A stretch of 64,000 nt of DNA from Octadecabacter arcticus 238 (GTDB lineage: Bacteria; Pseudomonadota; Alphaproteobacteria; Rhodobacterales; Rhodobacteraceae). The translations under genes were made by a program, and so were the position numbers. A model generated the notes under the pieces. That model saw only the letters and a list, made by a program, of their open reading frames with translations, made no database searches and had not been told where the DNA came from. Positions 17,424-26,247 of this stretch are shown piece after piece (positions within the stretch are counted from its first letter, which is position 1; every line of letters begins with the position of its first letter). The stretch spans positions 2,361,001-2,425,000 of the forward strand of contig NC_020908.1 in the NCBI RefSeq assembly GCF_000155735.2, read 5' to 3'.

Positions 17424-17750
17424 ATGGCAGCAATTTCAACCATCAGAAACATCGGCCCCGCAACAGAAGCGTTGTACAACGCCGCCGGCATCATGACGGC
17501 GGAAACCTTGCATGATATGGGTGCCGACGCTGCATATGCGCGTCTGCTGCAGACCGGCAACCGCCCACATTTCATCGGTTATTATGCTTTGCACATGGCA
17601 TTGCAGGGTCGCCCTTGGAACGACTGTAAAGGCGAAGAAAAGAAGGCGCTGCGCCGCGCATTTGATACCCTGAAAGCCAGACATTTCAACACAGAAAAGT
17701 CTGAACTGGATGCCTTCATGGATCAGTTTGGCCTGATTGATCGGCAATAA
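17424..17750 (+). CDS. TfoX/Sxy C-terminal domain protein
   Basis: Small cytosolic protein of 108 residues corresponding to the TfoX C-terminal domain alone. It has the helix-hairpin-helix-like pattern ISTIRNIGPATEALYNAAGI followed by the conserved segment GADAAYARLLQ and the YYALHMALQGRPW motif. Full-length TfoX/Sxy proteins regulate competence; the stand-alone C-terminal domain has no defined task in alphaproteobacteria. ATG 17424 is chosen over an upstream TTG. It is transcribed away from the ISNCY debris and may share a transcript with the transglycosylase gene 60 bases downstream. Confidence 0.75.
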   Translation: MAAISTIRNIGPATEALYNAAGIMTAETLHDMGADAAYARLLQTGNRPHFIGYYALHMALQGRPWNDCKGEEKKALRRAFDTLKARHFNTEKSELDAFMDQFGLIDRQ

Positions 17751-17810
17751 ATCGCGCGGTCGCAATCGATCCACTGTTGCGTTCAGCCCCGAACCACTAT
17801 GCTTGCTGCT

Positions 17811-18290
17811 ATGAAACATCTCCTGCTGACATTCTGCCTTGCGCTGAGCGCGTGTTCTCAAGCCCGCGAGCCAGCACTGCAGGCGGCTGCCCAAGCAGCC
17901 CTTTATCCGAATGAAACGCGACACATGCGATCACTGATCGTGAAATACGCAGAAATCAATGACATCCCCGAAGACCTGCTACACGCCGTGATCCAGCGCG
18001 AAAGTGATTACCGCCCGCGTGCACGCAACGGGCCCTACTACGGATTGATGCAAATTCTGCCGCAAACCGCGCGCGGTATGGGCTTTTCTGGCGCTCCAGA
18101 CGAATTGCTCGAGCCGGAAACCAATTTAATATACGCGGGCCGTTATTTGCGCGGCGCGTGGCTTGTGTCAGACGGAGACATCGACACAGCCGTCGGATGG
18201 TACGCCCGCGGCTATTATTACGAAGCTCGCGATCGCTGCCTCTTGGTTGAAACCAGACTGCGCAACAGCGAAGTGCGCCGCCACTGCTAG
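17811..18290 (+). CDS. lytic transglycosylase lipoprotein (SLT domain)
   Basis: Predicted lipoprotein of 159 residues that cleaves peptidoglycan in the periplasm. A signal peptide ends in the lipobox LSAC with acylated C15. The SLT fold shows the catalytic glutamate in VIQRESDYRP, the GLMQILPQTA motif, and the NLIYAGRYL segment. It is short for the family, basically the catalytic domain plus lipid anchor. An in-frame ATG lies 12 bases upstream (17799), but ATG 17811 gives the standard MKHLLL signal start. Confidence 0.85.
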   Translation: MKHLLLTFCLALSACSQAREPALQAAAQAALYPNETRHMRSLIVKYAEINDIPEDLLHAVIQRESDYRPRARNGPYYGLMQILPQTARGMGFSGAPDELLEPETNLIYAGRYLRGAWLVSDGDIDTAVGWYARGYYYEARDRCLLVETRLRNSEVRRHC

Positions 18291-18297
18291 GACCTCT

Positions 18298-19119
18298 CTA
18301 GCGCCGTATCACCGCGACCCCTATCCCACCCAGCACCACGACGGACGCCATCACAATATCAAACGTGATGACCTCCCCCAGCAAAATTGCGCCTGCAATT
18401 ATCGCAATGACCGGCACGCTTAACTGCGCCACCGCCCCTGTTGTTGCCGCGATCTGTGGCAAAACGCGGTACCACAGCGCATAGCCAAGGCCCGACGTCA
18501 CGCCACCACATAGGACCGCCACGACAACGCCAGACAGCGACCAACCGCCGCCCAACACCATCAACACCAGCGCAATAGGCAGCAACGCCACAAAGCTTAT
18601 CCCCATATCGCCCAAGGGATCGCGCGATCCGCGTCCGCGCAGCGAAAACACACCCCAGCCGACGCCTGCCAATGCCATGAACGCAACGCCTAGCCCGTCT
18701 AGCGCCAATGTCTGCGACGGCAAAAGCAGCCAACTCAGTCCCGTCATCGCGATTCCCATACCAATCCATTGGCGACGTGTGGGATGCGCGCCCGCCATGG
18801 CCGATCCAGCGAACATCGTGATTTGCACAACCCCGAACAAGATCAACGCACCCACGCCCGACGGCAACGTCAGGTAGGCCAGCGAAAACGGCACTAAATA
18901 AATCAACAGCGCACCCGCCGTCAGGCCGCGGTTGCGGTCCAGCCTCGGCCACCCGCCGCGCAAACTGACCAAAACCGCCAACATCGCGGCCCCCGACGCC
19001 AGCCGAATGCCCGAAAACAGCAAGGTGTCCATGTCGAAAACATAAATCCCCGCGCGGCTCAGCACCGAATTGGCGGCAAAGTTTATCATCACAACAGCGA
19101 TAAGCCCGAAAAGCGGCAT
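18298..19119 (-). CDS. DMT-superfamily exporter (EamA domains)
   Basis: Inner-membrane transporter of 273 residues with about ten hydrophobic segments arranged as two EamA repeats. The substrate is unknown; relatives export amino acids or metabolites. It is convergent with the transglycosylase gene (7-base gap) and its start at 19119 has AAGGA eight bases upstream. The product is somewhat shorter than the typical 290-310 residues, mainly through short loops. Confidence 0.78.
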   Translation of the reverse strand: MPLFGLIAVVMINFAANSVLSRAGIYVFDMDTLLFSGIRLASGAAMLAVLVSLRGGWPRLDRNRGLTAGALLIYLVPFSLAYLTLPSGVGALILFGVVQITMFAGSAMAGAHPTRRQWIGMGIAMTGLSWLLLPSQTLALDGLGVAFMALAGVGWGVFSLRGRGSRDPLGDMGISFVALLPIALVLMVLGGGWSLSGVVVAVLCGGVTSGLGYALWYRVLPQIAATTGAVAQLSVPVIAIIAGAILLGEVITFDIVMASVVVLGGIGVAVIRR

Positions 19120-19180
19120 GCAGCAGGTCCTTGAATGAACGCGGGGTCTAAAGCAGGATCATAAAACGTGGTCATAAACC

Positions 19181-19218
19181 AAAAAAGGCCCCACCGGATC
19201 GCTCCAGCAGGGCCCTTA
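19181..19218 (-). terminator. terminator after ndk
   Basis: On the minus strand AAGGGCCC and GGGGCCTTTTTT form a stem with one mismatch, followed by a T run. It begins 20 bases after the ndk stop. Confidence 0.75.
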
Positions 19219-19237
19219 ATCTTAAATGCTAGGTGGC

Positions 19238-19660
19238 TTAGCCGACCAGCTCAAGACCGGAAAAGAAGTAAGCGATTTCTTCGGCAGCCGTTTCAGGCGC
19301 GTCGGACCCGTGCACGGAATTCTCACCGATGCTCAGGGCGAATTCTTTGCGGATTGTGCCGTCTGCTGCGTCGGCAGGGTTTGTTGCGCCCATAACTTCG
19401 CGGTTTTTCGCGATTGCGTCTTCGCCTTCAAGAACCTGAACAACAATTGGCTCAGAAATCATGAATTCGGTCAATTCGCCAAAGAACGGACGCTCTGAAT
19501 GGACGCCGTAAAAGTCTTGTGCCTGAGCCAGTGACAGCTGAATGCGCTTGGATGCGATGATACGCAGGCCTGCTGCTTCAAATTTGGCGGCAATCGCGCC
19601 TGTCAGGTTACGCTTTGTGGCGTCTGGTTTGATGATCGAGAATGTGCGCTGGATAGCCAT
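19238..19660 (-). CDS. ndk: nucleoside diphosphate kinase
   Basis: Transfers the gamma phosphate of ATP to other NDPs in the cytosol, balancing nucleotide pools. The product of 140 residues has the phosphorylated H117 within the signature NSVHGSD, and the N-terminal TFSIIKPDA motif. Full length for the family. It is followed by a clear terminator and is divergent from the ABC-F gene (107 bases between starts), so it probably forms its own transcript. The start has GGGAGG about 6 bases upstream. Confidence 0.97.
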   Translation of the reverse strand: MAIQRTFSIIKPDATKRNLTGAIAAKFEAAGLRIIASKRIQLSLAQAQDFYGVHSERPFFGELTEFMISEPIVVQVLEGEDAIAKNREVMGATNPADAADGTIRKEFALSIGENSVHGSDAPETAAEEIAYFFSGLELVG

Positions 19661-19767
19661 GGGAGGTCCCTCGTTTAGGTTGATTGAATTGGCCGCGTGC
19701 TAGCATGACCCCCTGCCCTTGAAAACACCTGATTGACCGCCGCCCCGCACCGTGGCAATGCCCTCTA

Positions 19768-21624
19768 ATGTTACGCATCTCAGAAATCACATATTCCGTG
19801 CAGGGCCGTACCCTGATTGAAAACACCACCGTCACGATTCCGACTGGCCATAAGGTTGGCCTTGTTGGACGTAACGGAACGGGTAAAACCACGCTGTTTC
19901 GCATCATTCGCGGCGAAATGGTCTTGGACACGGGCGAAATCTCCATGCCCAAGGGCTGGAAAATCGGCGGTGTCTCCCAAGAGGTGCCCGGCAACGAAGT
20001 GTCGCTGCTCGACACCGTGCTCGCGTCCGACGTAGAACGGGTCGATCTGCTGGCGGAGGCGGAGTCTGCCACCGACCCGACCCGCATCGCCGACATTCAG
20101 ACCCGCCTGACAGATATTGACGCATGGTCCGCCGAAGCGCGCGCCTCCTCTATCCTCAAGGGTCTGGGCTTTACCGCGCCAGAACAACTGCAACCCTGCT
20201 CGGCGTTCTCAGGCGGGTGGCGTATGCGCGTCGCCCTTGCGGCCGTCTTGTTCAGCGAACCCGACCTGTTGCTGCTCGACGAGCCGACAAACTACCTCGA
20301 CCTTGAGGGGGCGCTGTGGCTTGAAAACTATCTGGTGAAATACCCCCACACGGTCCTCATCGTTAGCCACGACCGCGAATTGCTGAACCGTTCTGTGGGC
20401 GGCATCCTGCACCTCGAAGACAAGGGCCTAATCTATTACACTGGCAACTACGACATGTTCATCAAACAGCGTGCCGAAAAGCGTGCGTTGGTTGCCTCTG
20501 CCGCCAAGAAACAAGACCTTAAACGCGCCCACTTGCAGGCGTTTGTTGATCGCTTCAAAGCCAAGGCATCGAAAGCCAAACAGGCCCAGTCGCGCGTCAA
20601 AGCGCTTGAAAAGATGGAAACAATCCGCGCGCCCGAAGACGCGGCGCGCACTGTCTTCACCTTCCCTAAGCCCGAAGAACTGTCACCGCCAATCATCGCG
20701 ACCGAAGGCGTGTCCGTGGGCTACGGTGACACAATCGTGCTCGATAAACTCGACCTGCGGATCGATCAAGACGATCGCATCGCGCTGCTCGGGCGCAACG
20801 GCGAAGGCAAATCGACGCTGTCCAAACTGCTGTCGGGCCGCCTTGAAAAGATGGGTGGCAAGTTCTCGTCGTCCAACAAATTGCGCATCGGTTTCTTTGC
20901 CCAACACCAAGTCGACGAACTCTACGTTGACGAAACCCCGCTGGAACACCTGATCCGCGAACGCGCCGCCGAAGGCCAAGCGCGCCTTCGCGCACGTCTT
21001 GCCGGATTTGGCCTTGGCGCCGATCAGGCTGACACCGAAGTTGGCCGCCTGTCGGGTGGTCAAAAGGCCCGCCTATCGCTGTTGTTGGCCACCATCGACG
21101 CGCCACATCTGTTGATTTTGGACGAACCGACCAACCACCTCGACATCGAATCGCGCGAAGCCCTTGTGGAAGCCCTGACCGCCTACACAGGCGCTGTGAT
21201 TCTGGTTTCCCACGACATGCACCTGCTGTCGCTGGTTGCAGATCGCCTTTGGCTGGTCAAAGACGGCCGCGTCACCACCTACGACGACGACCTTCCGGCC
21301 TACCGCCGTATGTTGTTAACGCCCGACACCCGCAAAGCCGACAAGGCCAAGCCACCAAAACCCGTAAAGCCCAAAGCGTCGCGCGAACAGCTGAATGCGA
21401 TGAAGGGCGACGTGCGCAAATGCGAAGACCGTGTCAATAAAATCAATGATATGGCCGATAAACTGTCCAAAAAGCTCGCCGACCCTGCGCTCTATGAGGA
21501 CGCCCGCGTCGGTGAACTTGAAACATGGAACCGCAAATACGCCGAGATTCGCGAAGCCTTGAAAAAGGCCGAAAGCCTGTGGATGATCGCCCTAGAAAGA
21601 CTGGACTCCGCAGACAAGCCTTAA
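19768..21624 (+). CDS. ABC-F family ATPase (ribosome-associated type)
   Basis: Soluble protein of 618 residues with two ABC ATPase domains and no membrane part. First Walker A GRNGTGKTT at about residues 34-42, first LSGG-like FSGGWRMR, Walker B LLLLDEPTNYLD. A basic linker of about 80 residues follows, then the second Walker A GRNGEGKST, LSGGQKAR and LLILDEPTNHLD. The C-terminus is a charged coiled-coil extension after about residue 530. ABC-F proteins bind the ribosomal E site and help translation. Layout is closest to YheS/Uup-like members; exact subfamily is not certain. A second ABC-F gene lies at 39881-41686. Confidence 0.88.
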   Translation: MLRISEITYSVQGRTLIENTTVTIPTGHKVGLVGRNGTGKTTLFRIIRGEMVLDTGEISMPKGWKIGGVSQEVPGNEVSLLDTVLASDVERVDLLAEAESATDPTRIADIQTRLTDIDAWSAEARASSILKGLGFTAPEQLQPCSAFSGGWRMRVALAAVLFSEPDLLLLDEPTNYLDLEGALWLENYLVKYPHTVLIVSHDRELLNRSVGGILHLEDKGLIYYTGNYDMFIKQRAEKRALVASAAKKQDLKRAHLQAFVDRFKAKASKAKQAQSRVKALEKMETIRAPEDAARTVFTFPKPEELSPPIIATEGVSVGYGDTIVLDKLDLRIDQDDRIALLGRNGEGKSTLSKLLSGRLEKMGGKFSSSNKLRIGFFAQHQVDELYVDETPLEHLIRERAAEGQARLRARLAGFGLGADQADTEVGRLSGGQKARLSLLLATIDAPHLLILDEPTNHLDIESREALVEALTAYTGAVILVSHDMHLLSLVADRLWLVKDGRVTTYDDDLPAYRRMLLTPDTRKADKAKPPKPVKPKASREQLNAMKGDVRKCEDRVNKINDMADKLSKKLADPALYEDARVGELETWNRKYAEIREALKKAESLWMIALERLDSADKP

Positions 21625-21669
21625 AGACAGACAGGCCTTAAATCTTGTTCGTCTTGGCTGTGCCTTTGT

Positions 21670-21693
21670 CTTCTAAATATCCCCCGCGGCGCG
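21670..21693. repeat. intergenic ATATCCC repeat, degenerate copy 3
   Basis: CTTCTAAATATCCCCCGCGG lies in the spacer between the ABC-F and MarC genes and resembles the core of the repeats at 8691 and 32564. Similarity covers only about 20 bases, so kinship is tentative. Confidence 0.3.
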
Positions 21694-21737
21694 TCCAAAC
21701 CTTGCGATCCACGCGCCGCTCGTAAAGGATCGCTGTC

Positions 21738-22361
21738 ATGGACCCGCAATTCCTCATCACCGCCTTCGTGGCGCTGTTCGTCGTTATCGACCCCATCGGC
21801 CTGGCGCCGCTTTTTGTCGCGCTGACTTCTGGAATGTCAGTCCAGAAACGCCGCGCCATCGCAATTCGCGCCTGCCTCGTTTCAATCGGCATCTTGCTGG
21901 TGTTCTCGATATTCGGCCACAACATCCTGAATTTCGCAGGCATCTCGATGCCGGCCTTCCGCATTGCGGGCGGTATCTTGTTGTTCCTCACAGCGCTGGA
22001 GATGTTGTTTGAACGTCGCCAAAAGCGTCGTGAAGGCCGCGCCGAAGAAGACGACATCGACGATGACGACCCTTCGGTGTTCCCCCTTGCGATCCCCCTC
22101 ATTGCCGGTCCCGGCGCGATCACCACGATCATCCTGCTGGTCGGCCAAACCGACGGCACCAAGGGCTACGCCGCCGTTATGGGCGTTCTTCTGGCAATAA
22201 TCGCGTTGGTGTTTTTGATGTTTCTCAGCGCCAGCACCATCGAACGGTTGCTCGGCAAAACCGGCATCACGGTCGTCACCCGCCTGTTGGGCATGTTACT
22301 GGCCGCTCTGTCAGTGCAATTCGTTCTCGACGGGCTCGGCTCTTTTGGTTTGGGAAGCTAG
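21738..22361 (+). CDS. MarC family integral membrane protein
   Basis: Inner-membrane protein of 207 residues with six predicted helices and the conserved start VIDPIGLAPLFVAL and central IPLIAGPGAITTII motifs of the MarC (UPF0056) family. The name comes from the mar locus but a drug-resistance role was withdrawn; transport of small metabolites is the usual guess. A charged cytosolic loop (RRQKRREGRAEEDD, acidic DDDD) separates the two halves. The following retropepsin gene starts 6 bases after the stop, so they are co-transcribed. Confidence 0.82.
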   Translation: MDPQFLITAFVALFVVIDPIGLAPLFVALTSGMSVQKRRAIAIRACLVSIGILLVFSIFGHNILNFAGISMPAFRIAGGILLFLTALEMLFERRQKRREGRAEEDDIDDDDPSVFPLAIPLIAGPGAITTIILLVGQTDGTKGYAAVMGVLLAIIALVFLMFLSASTIERLLGKTGITVVTRLLGMLLAALSVQFVLDGLGSFGLGS

Positions 22362-22367
22362 CCCTAT

Positions 22368-22937
22368 ATGTTGGGTATGGATGTTGGACAAATCATTGCA
22401 ATCGCCTTGCTGCTCATACTGGCCCTGTCGCTCTTTGGCTCGCTTCTGAAATCTGCGCGGTTGCGCAACGCCCTGATCTGGGTGCTGATTTTTGGCGGCT
22501 TCATCTTTGGCGCCGGTGGCTGGGACGAAATCAGCCGCAGTTATTTTCAACCCCAAGCGACCTTCACAGAAGCCCGCGTTGAAGTTCCCAAAGGCCGCGA
22601 CAACCATTTCAGATTAACCTTGCAGATCAACGGGGTAGACGTGGATTTCTTGGTTGATACAGGCGCAAGTCAAGTTGTGCTAAATCAGGCAGATGCGGCC
22701 CGCGTCGGTCTGAACCCTGATACCCTCGCCTATATTGGCATCGCTCAGACCGCGAACGGCGACGTCGCAACCGCGCCCGTCAGGCTGGACCGTGTCGTTC
22801 TTGGCGACATCAGCGACACGCGGGTGCGCGCCAGCGTCAACAGCGGCCAAATGGAAAGCTCGCTACTGGGCATGTCTTACCTCAGCAGGTTCGAATCGAT
22901 CGAAATCCGTCGCGACATGTTGATTTTGAGCCACTAG
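22368..22937 (+). CDS. membrane-anchored retropepsin-like aspartic protease (TIGR02281 type)
   Basis: Clan AA aspartic protease of 189 residues with one or two N-terminal helices (about residues 6-50) and a periplasmic single-lobe pepsin domain. The catalytic motif is VDTGAS within VDFLVDTGASQVVL, and a hydrophobic-hydrophobic-Gly flap-like LLGMSYL closes the fold. The active enzyme would be a dimer. A second in-frame ATG at 22377 is possible; ATG 22368 is preferred because GGGAAG lies about 9 bases upstream. Similar to PerP-type proteases of alphaproteobacteria, but the substrate cannot be named. Confidence 0.8.
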   Translation: MLGMDVGQIIAIALLLILALSLFGSLLKSARLRNALIWVLIFGGFIFGAGGWDEISRSYFQPQATFTEARVEVPKGRDNHFRLTLQINGVDVDFLVDTGASQVVLNQADAARVGLNPDTLAYIGIAQTANGDVATAPVRLDRVVLGDISDTRVRASVNSGQMESSLLGMSYLSRFESIEIRRDMLILSH

Positions 22938-23396
22938 CTACCTCTCGGCTTTCTTTTCCCAACGCCCCGAATCCTGGCTCCAATACTGCGCCGAACAACC
23001 TGCGTCCGTCAGGGTTTTCCACTGCACGCGCGCATGCGCCAAGGCATCGCCGTCGTGCCCGTCAAACAGCACACAGGTCCGCTCTGCCGCTTGCACCTCG
23101 TCAGCGCTGATGTCGCCACCATGCACCGACATCAAACAGGTTGGCGCATTGGCGGCCCCCGTCCCGATGGTCAGCAATATCGGCTGCTCGGCGTCATGGT
23201 CGCCACCTGCCAATCCGTGTGGTAAAAACCCTTCTGCCGGACCGCCCCAAAGCGCCTGATCAAGCCGTTCCATAGCCGGCCTGTCGCGCCCGCGCACATC
23301 AACCACCCATCCCGCACTGCGGGATTTTGTCAGCAACATCGGCAGGGTTTGTTCCACCGATGCGCTGGTCAGATGATAAAAGTAGGCGGCACCCAT
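22938..23396 (-). CDS. holC: DNA polymerase III chi subunit
   Basis: Clamp-loader accessory subunit of 152 residues that links polymerase III holoenzyme to SSB. The N-terminal sequence GAAYFYHLTSASVEQTLPML and the motif GWVVDVRG are typical of alphaproteobacterial HolC; the middle has LWGGPAEGFLPHG, also typical. It follows pepA, as in many proteobacteria including E. coli. Its ATG overlaps the stop of a 28-codon frame (TAATG at 23394-23398), suggesting coupling. It is exactly convergent with the protease gene at 22937. Confidence 0.88.
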   Translation of the reverse strand: MGAAYFYHLTSASVEQTLPMLLTKSRSAGWVVDVRGRDRPAMERLDQALWGGPAEGFLPHGLAGGDHDAEQPILLTIGTGAANAPTCLMSVHGGDISADEVQAAERTCVLFDGHDGDALAHARVQWKTLTDAGCSAQYWSQDSGRWEKKAER

Positions 23397-23482
23397 TAAG
23401 TTAATCCCGTTTCAAACAAATATCGGATCACCTGCGCGTCCAAACACAGCGACAGGTCAGGGGTGGCAATGTAGGCAAGCAT
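23396..23482 (-). CDS. candidate 28-residue ORF between pepA and holC
   Basis: ATG 23482 lies 9 bases after the pepA stop with AAGGTGG just upstream, and the frame ends in TAA overlapping the holC ATG. The product would begin MLAYIATPDLSLCLDAQVI and end ETGLT. It fills the spacer exactly and has a good ribosome site, which suggests it is translated, either as a tiny protein or as a coupling leader for holC. No family is known to me, so the call rests on position and signals. Confidence 0.4.
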   Translation of the reverse strand: MLAYIATPDLSLCLDAQVIRYLFETGLT

Positions 23483-23491
23483 ATTCCACCT

Positions 23492-24961
23492 TCACTCCAC
23501 CTCATAACCGTCCGCGATGAAACGATTAAGCGCCATCACGCCCCAGCCCGTTGCCCCCGCTGGTGCCAGCGCGGTTTCAGTCTTCACAGACGCCACACCG
23601 GCAATATCCAGATGGATCCACGGCATGTCATCTTTGATGAACCGCTTGATGAACTGCGCAGCTGTGATCGATCCGGCATCGCGCCCGCCGACGTTTTTCA
23701 CATCGGCAATCCGGCTTTTTAGGGCAGCATCATAGGCCGCCGACATCGGCATCCGCCATGCGCCCTCACCCTCTGCGTTCGCCGCTTTCATAAACCCTTT
23801 GGTCAATTCGTCATTGTTGGAAAACACACCAGCATTTTCATGGCCCAACGCTACAATCACTGCGCCCGTCAGGGTCGCAAGATTGATCACACCTGTCGGC
23901 TTGAACCGTTCCTGCGCGTACCAGACCACGTCGGCCAAAACCAAACGCCCCTCGGCGTCGGTGTTGATGACCTCGATCGTGTCGCCCTTCATGGATGTGA
24001 CCACGTCACCGGGCCGCGTCGCGCGATCAGACGGCATATTTTCAACCAGCCCGACAAGCCCGACCACATTCGCTTTGGCTTTGCGCAGCGCCAGCGTCTT
24101 CATGACACCGGCGACCACGCCCGCGCCACCCATATCCATGGTCATATCTTCCATGCCCGCAGCAGGTTTGATCGAAATTCCGCCCGTGTCGAACACGACG
24201 CCCTTGCCGACCAATGCGAACGGCGCTTCATCGCCGCCACCATTCCACTGCATCACCACCACTTTCGATGGGCTCGCGGACCCGAGACCGACACACAACA
24301 ACGACCCCATCCCAAGCTTTTCCAGCGCGTCTTCTTCCAGAACCTCGACCGTCATGCCAAGGCTTTCCAGCTCAACCAGACGGTTAGCAAATTCAGTTGT
24401 GGTCAGTACATTCGCAGGCTCATTCGTCAAATCACGTGTGAAAACAACGCCCTGCGCCACGGCCATCGCAACGTCGGCTGCGGCTTGCAGATCGTGGGGC
24501 GCTGTGACCATCACCTCAATCGCGCCAAGCGCGTCCTTGTCGCCTGTCTTGTGCGGCGTAAACGCATAGCTGCGCAGCGCGGTTCCCGTGGCGACGTCTT
24601 CCATACGGCCAATGTCGCCGCCCATGATCAGCACATCGTCTTCACCGCGCGCCTTGGCGATGGACGCCCCCGCTTTGCGCGCGTCCGCAACCGATGGCCT
24701 GCGTCCTAACTTCACCACGATCACCTTGGTCGCAGCAATCCCTGCCGGAAACGACAGGGTCATCGCGTCACCGACTTTGGCTTTTTCGAACTGCGCGCTT
24801 TCAGTCGCCCGCGTAACGGCCTTTTTGGTCAATCCGTTCACCTTGCGCGCCGCCGCGTCCAGTTTGCGGTCCGGAGTGGCGAAAACCGCAATCGCACCAG
24901 CGTGGGTGGTCAGTTCTTCAAGGTTGGTTTCAGAGATTTTCAGTGTTGCAAGTTCAGTCAT
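23492..24961 (-). CDS. pepA: leucyl aminopeptidase (M17)
   Basis: Cytosolic di-metal aminopeptidase of 489 residues, normally a hexamer. The C-terminal catalytic domain shows GKGVVFDTGGISIKP, the metal- and bicarbonate-site motif NTDAEGRLVLADV and the DMGGAGVV segment. The N-terminal macro-like domain is also present. Full length for the family. It leads a pepA-(28-residue frame)-holC unit and is divergent from lptF, with 146 bases between starts holding both promoters. Confidence 0.95.
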   Translation of the reverse strand: MTELATLKISETNLEELTTHAGAIAVFATPDRKLDAAARKVNGLTKKAVTRATESAQFEKAKVGDAMTLSFPAGIAATKVIVVKLGRRPSVADARKAGASIAKARGEDDVLIMGGDIGRMEDVATGTALRSYAFTPHKTGDKDALGAIEVMVTAPHDLQAAADVAMAVAQGVVFTRDLTNEPANVLTTTEFANRLVELESLGMTVEVLEEDALEKLGMGSLLCVGLGSASPSKVVVMQWNGGGDEAPFALVGKGVVFDTGGISIKPAAGMEDMTMDMGGAGVVAGVMKTLALRKAKANVVGLVGLVENMPSDRATRPGDVVTSMKGDTIEVINTDAEGRLVLADVVWYAQERFKPTGVINLATLTGAVIVALGHENAGVFSNNDELTKGFMKAANAEGEGAWRMPMSAAYDAALKSRIADVKNVGGRDAGSITAAQFIKRFIKDDMPWIHLDIAGVASVKTETALAPAGATGWGVMALNRFIADGYEVE

Positions 24962-25107
24962 AGATCACCTGTTCGGGTTGGGGATTTCACGTTTGGGCAA
25001 TAGCTAGCTTGCCCCCCACCCAAAAGCCAGTCAGCACTTGGGTCCACAGGTCAAATGCGCTAGCAACGGGGCATTGCTTTGGGCGTCAAACAAGGGGGGA
25101 TGCACGC

Positions 25108-26247
25108 GTGGCGCGATTTGACCGCTATATGCTGGGCCAACTACTTGTATTCTTTGGGTTCTTTTCCCTCATTCTGGTACTGATTTACTGGATCAATCGA
25201 GCCGTGCGGCTGTTTGATCGCCTGATTGCCGATGGCCAATCTGCATGGGTGTTTCTTGAACTGACGTCGCTGTCCCTGCCCAGTCTCATCCGGATCGTAT
25301 TACCACTGTCGGCGTTTGTGGCCGCGGTTTACGTCACCAACCGTATGTCATCAGATTCTGAACTTACGGTGGTGCAGGCCACGGGCTATTCGCCGTTCCG
25401 TCTGGCGCGCCCTGTCATTGTGTTCGGCGTCATCGTGGCAGTCTTGATGTCTATCCTGACCAATATTCTGGTGCCACTGTCGACCGAACGACTGATCACG
25501 CGCCAAGCGGAGATTGCGCAAACCATGACCGCGCGACTATTAACCCCCGGTGAATTTCTTACGCCGACCGACGATGTGACATTCTACATCCGCGAACTCC
25601 CCCCCGGCGGTGAAATGCTGGATATTTTCATCTCAGAATCCACCAGCCCGACCCAACGCACCACGTATACCGCGTCGCGCGCCTATCTTGTGCGCACTGA
25701 AAATGGCCCACAATTGGTGATGGTCGACGGGTTGACGCAGACGCTAAACCTCGAAACCAGCCGCCTTCTGACCACCCGATTTGAGGATTTTGTCTACAAC
25801 GTCAGCGCACTGATGAACGATGATCCCGTGCGTAAAACTTCCGTCAACGGCCTGTCCACCATGGCCCTGCTACGCCCGAGTGCGGAAACTATTGCCGATA
25901 CAAACCAAACCGGCGATCAATTGAAACTGCGTGGCCATGATCGCATTGCGCAGGCGGCTTTGGGATTTGTGGCCGGACTTGTGGGTTTTTCGGCGCTGGT
26001 CGTTGGGGGCTTCAGCCGCTTCGGGTTGTGGCGTAACATAATATTCGCCGTCGGCTTGGTGATCCTGCTCAAGCTTTTGGAAGGCACAGGCACCAGTATC
26101 GCAACCACAAACGCGGCCCTTTGGCCATTCGTGTACCTTGCGGGAATCGGCGGAGTTGTGATTTCTGCCATGCTGCTCCACATCGCGACGCGTCCGTATT
26201 TCTTCAAGCGCCGCCCTAAACCTTACGTTCGGGGTGCAATCACATGA
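25108..26247 (+). CDS. lptF: LPS export permease LptF
   Basis: Inner-membrane subunit of the LptB2FG ABC transporter that extracts LPS from the inner membrane. 379 residues with the YjgP/YjgQ fold: three N-terminal helices, a periplasmic beta-jellyroll domain (about residues 130-260) and three C-terminal helices. The start is GTG 25108, which follows AAGGGGGG at a good distance and gives the usual start (V/M)ARFDRYMLGQLL; the frame is open further upstream but without family similarity. It overlaps lptG by ATGA. The divergent spacer before it contains the promoter. Confidence 0.92.
   Translation: MARFDRYMLGQLLVFFGFFSLILVLIYWINRAVRLFDRLIADGQSAWVFLELTSLSLPSLIRIVLPLSAFVAAVYVTNRMSSDSELTVVQATGYSPFRLARPVIVFGVIVAVLMSILTNILVPLSTERLITRQAEIAQTMTARLLTPGEFLTPTDDVTFYIRELPPGGEMLDIFISESTSPTQRTTYTASRAYLVRTENGPQLVMVDGLTQTLNLETSRLLTTRFEDFVYNVSALMNDDPVRKTSVNGLSTMALLRPSAETIADTNQTGDQLKLRGHDRIAQAALGFVAGLVGFSALVVGGFSRFGLWRNIIFAVGLVILLKLLEGTGTSIATTNAALWPFVYLAGIGGVVISAMLLHIATRPYFFKRRPKPYVRGAIT

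Noticed and set aside
23840..24709. 289-codon plus-strand frame opposite pepA
   Set aside because: Antisense of a conserved enzyme; translation is His/Arg-rich with no domain.
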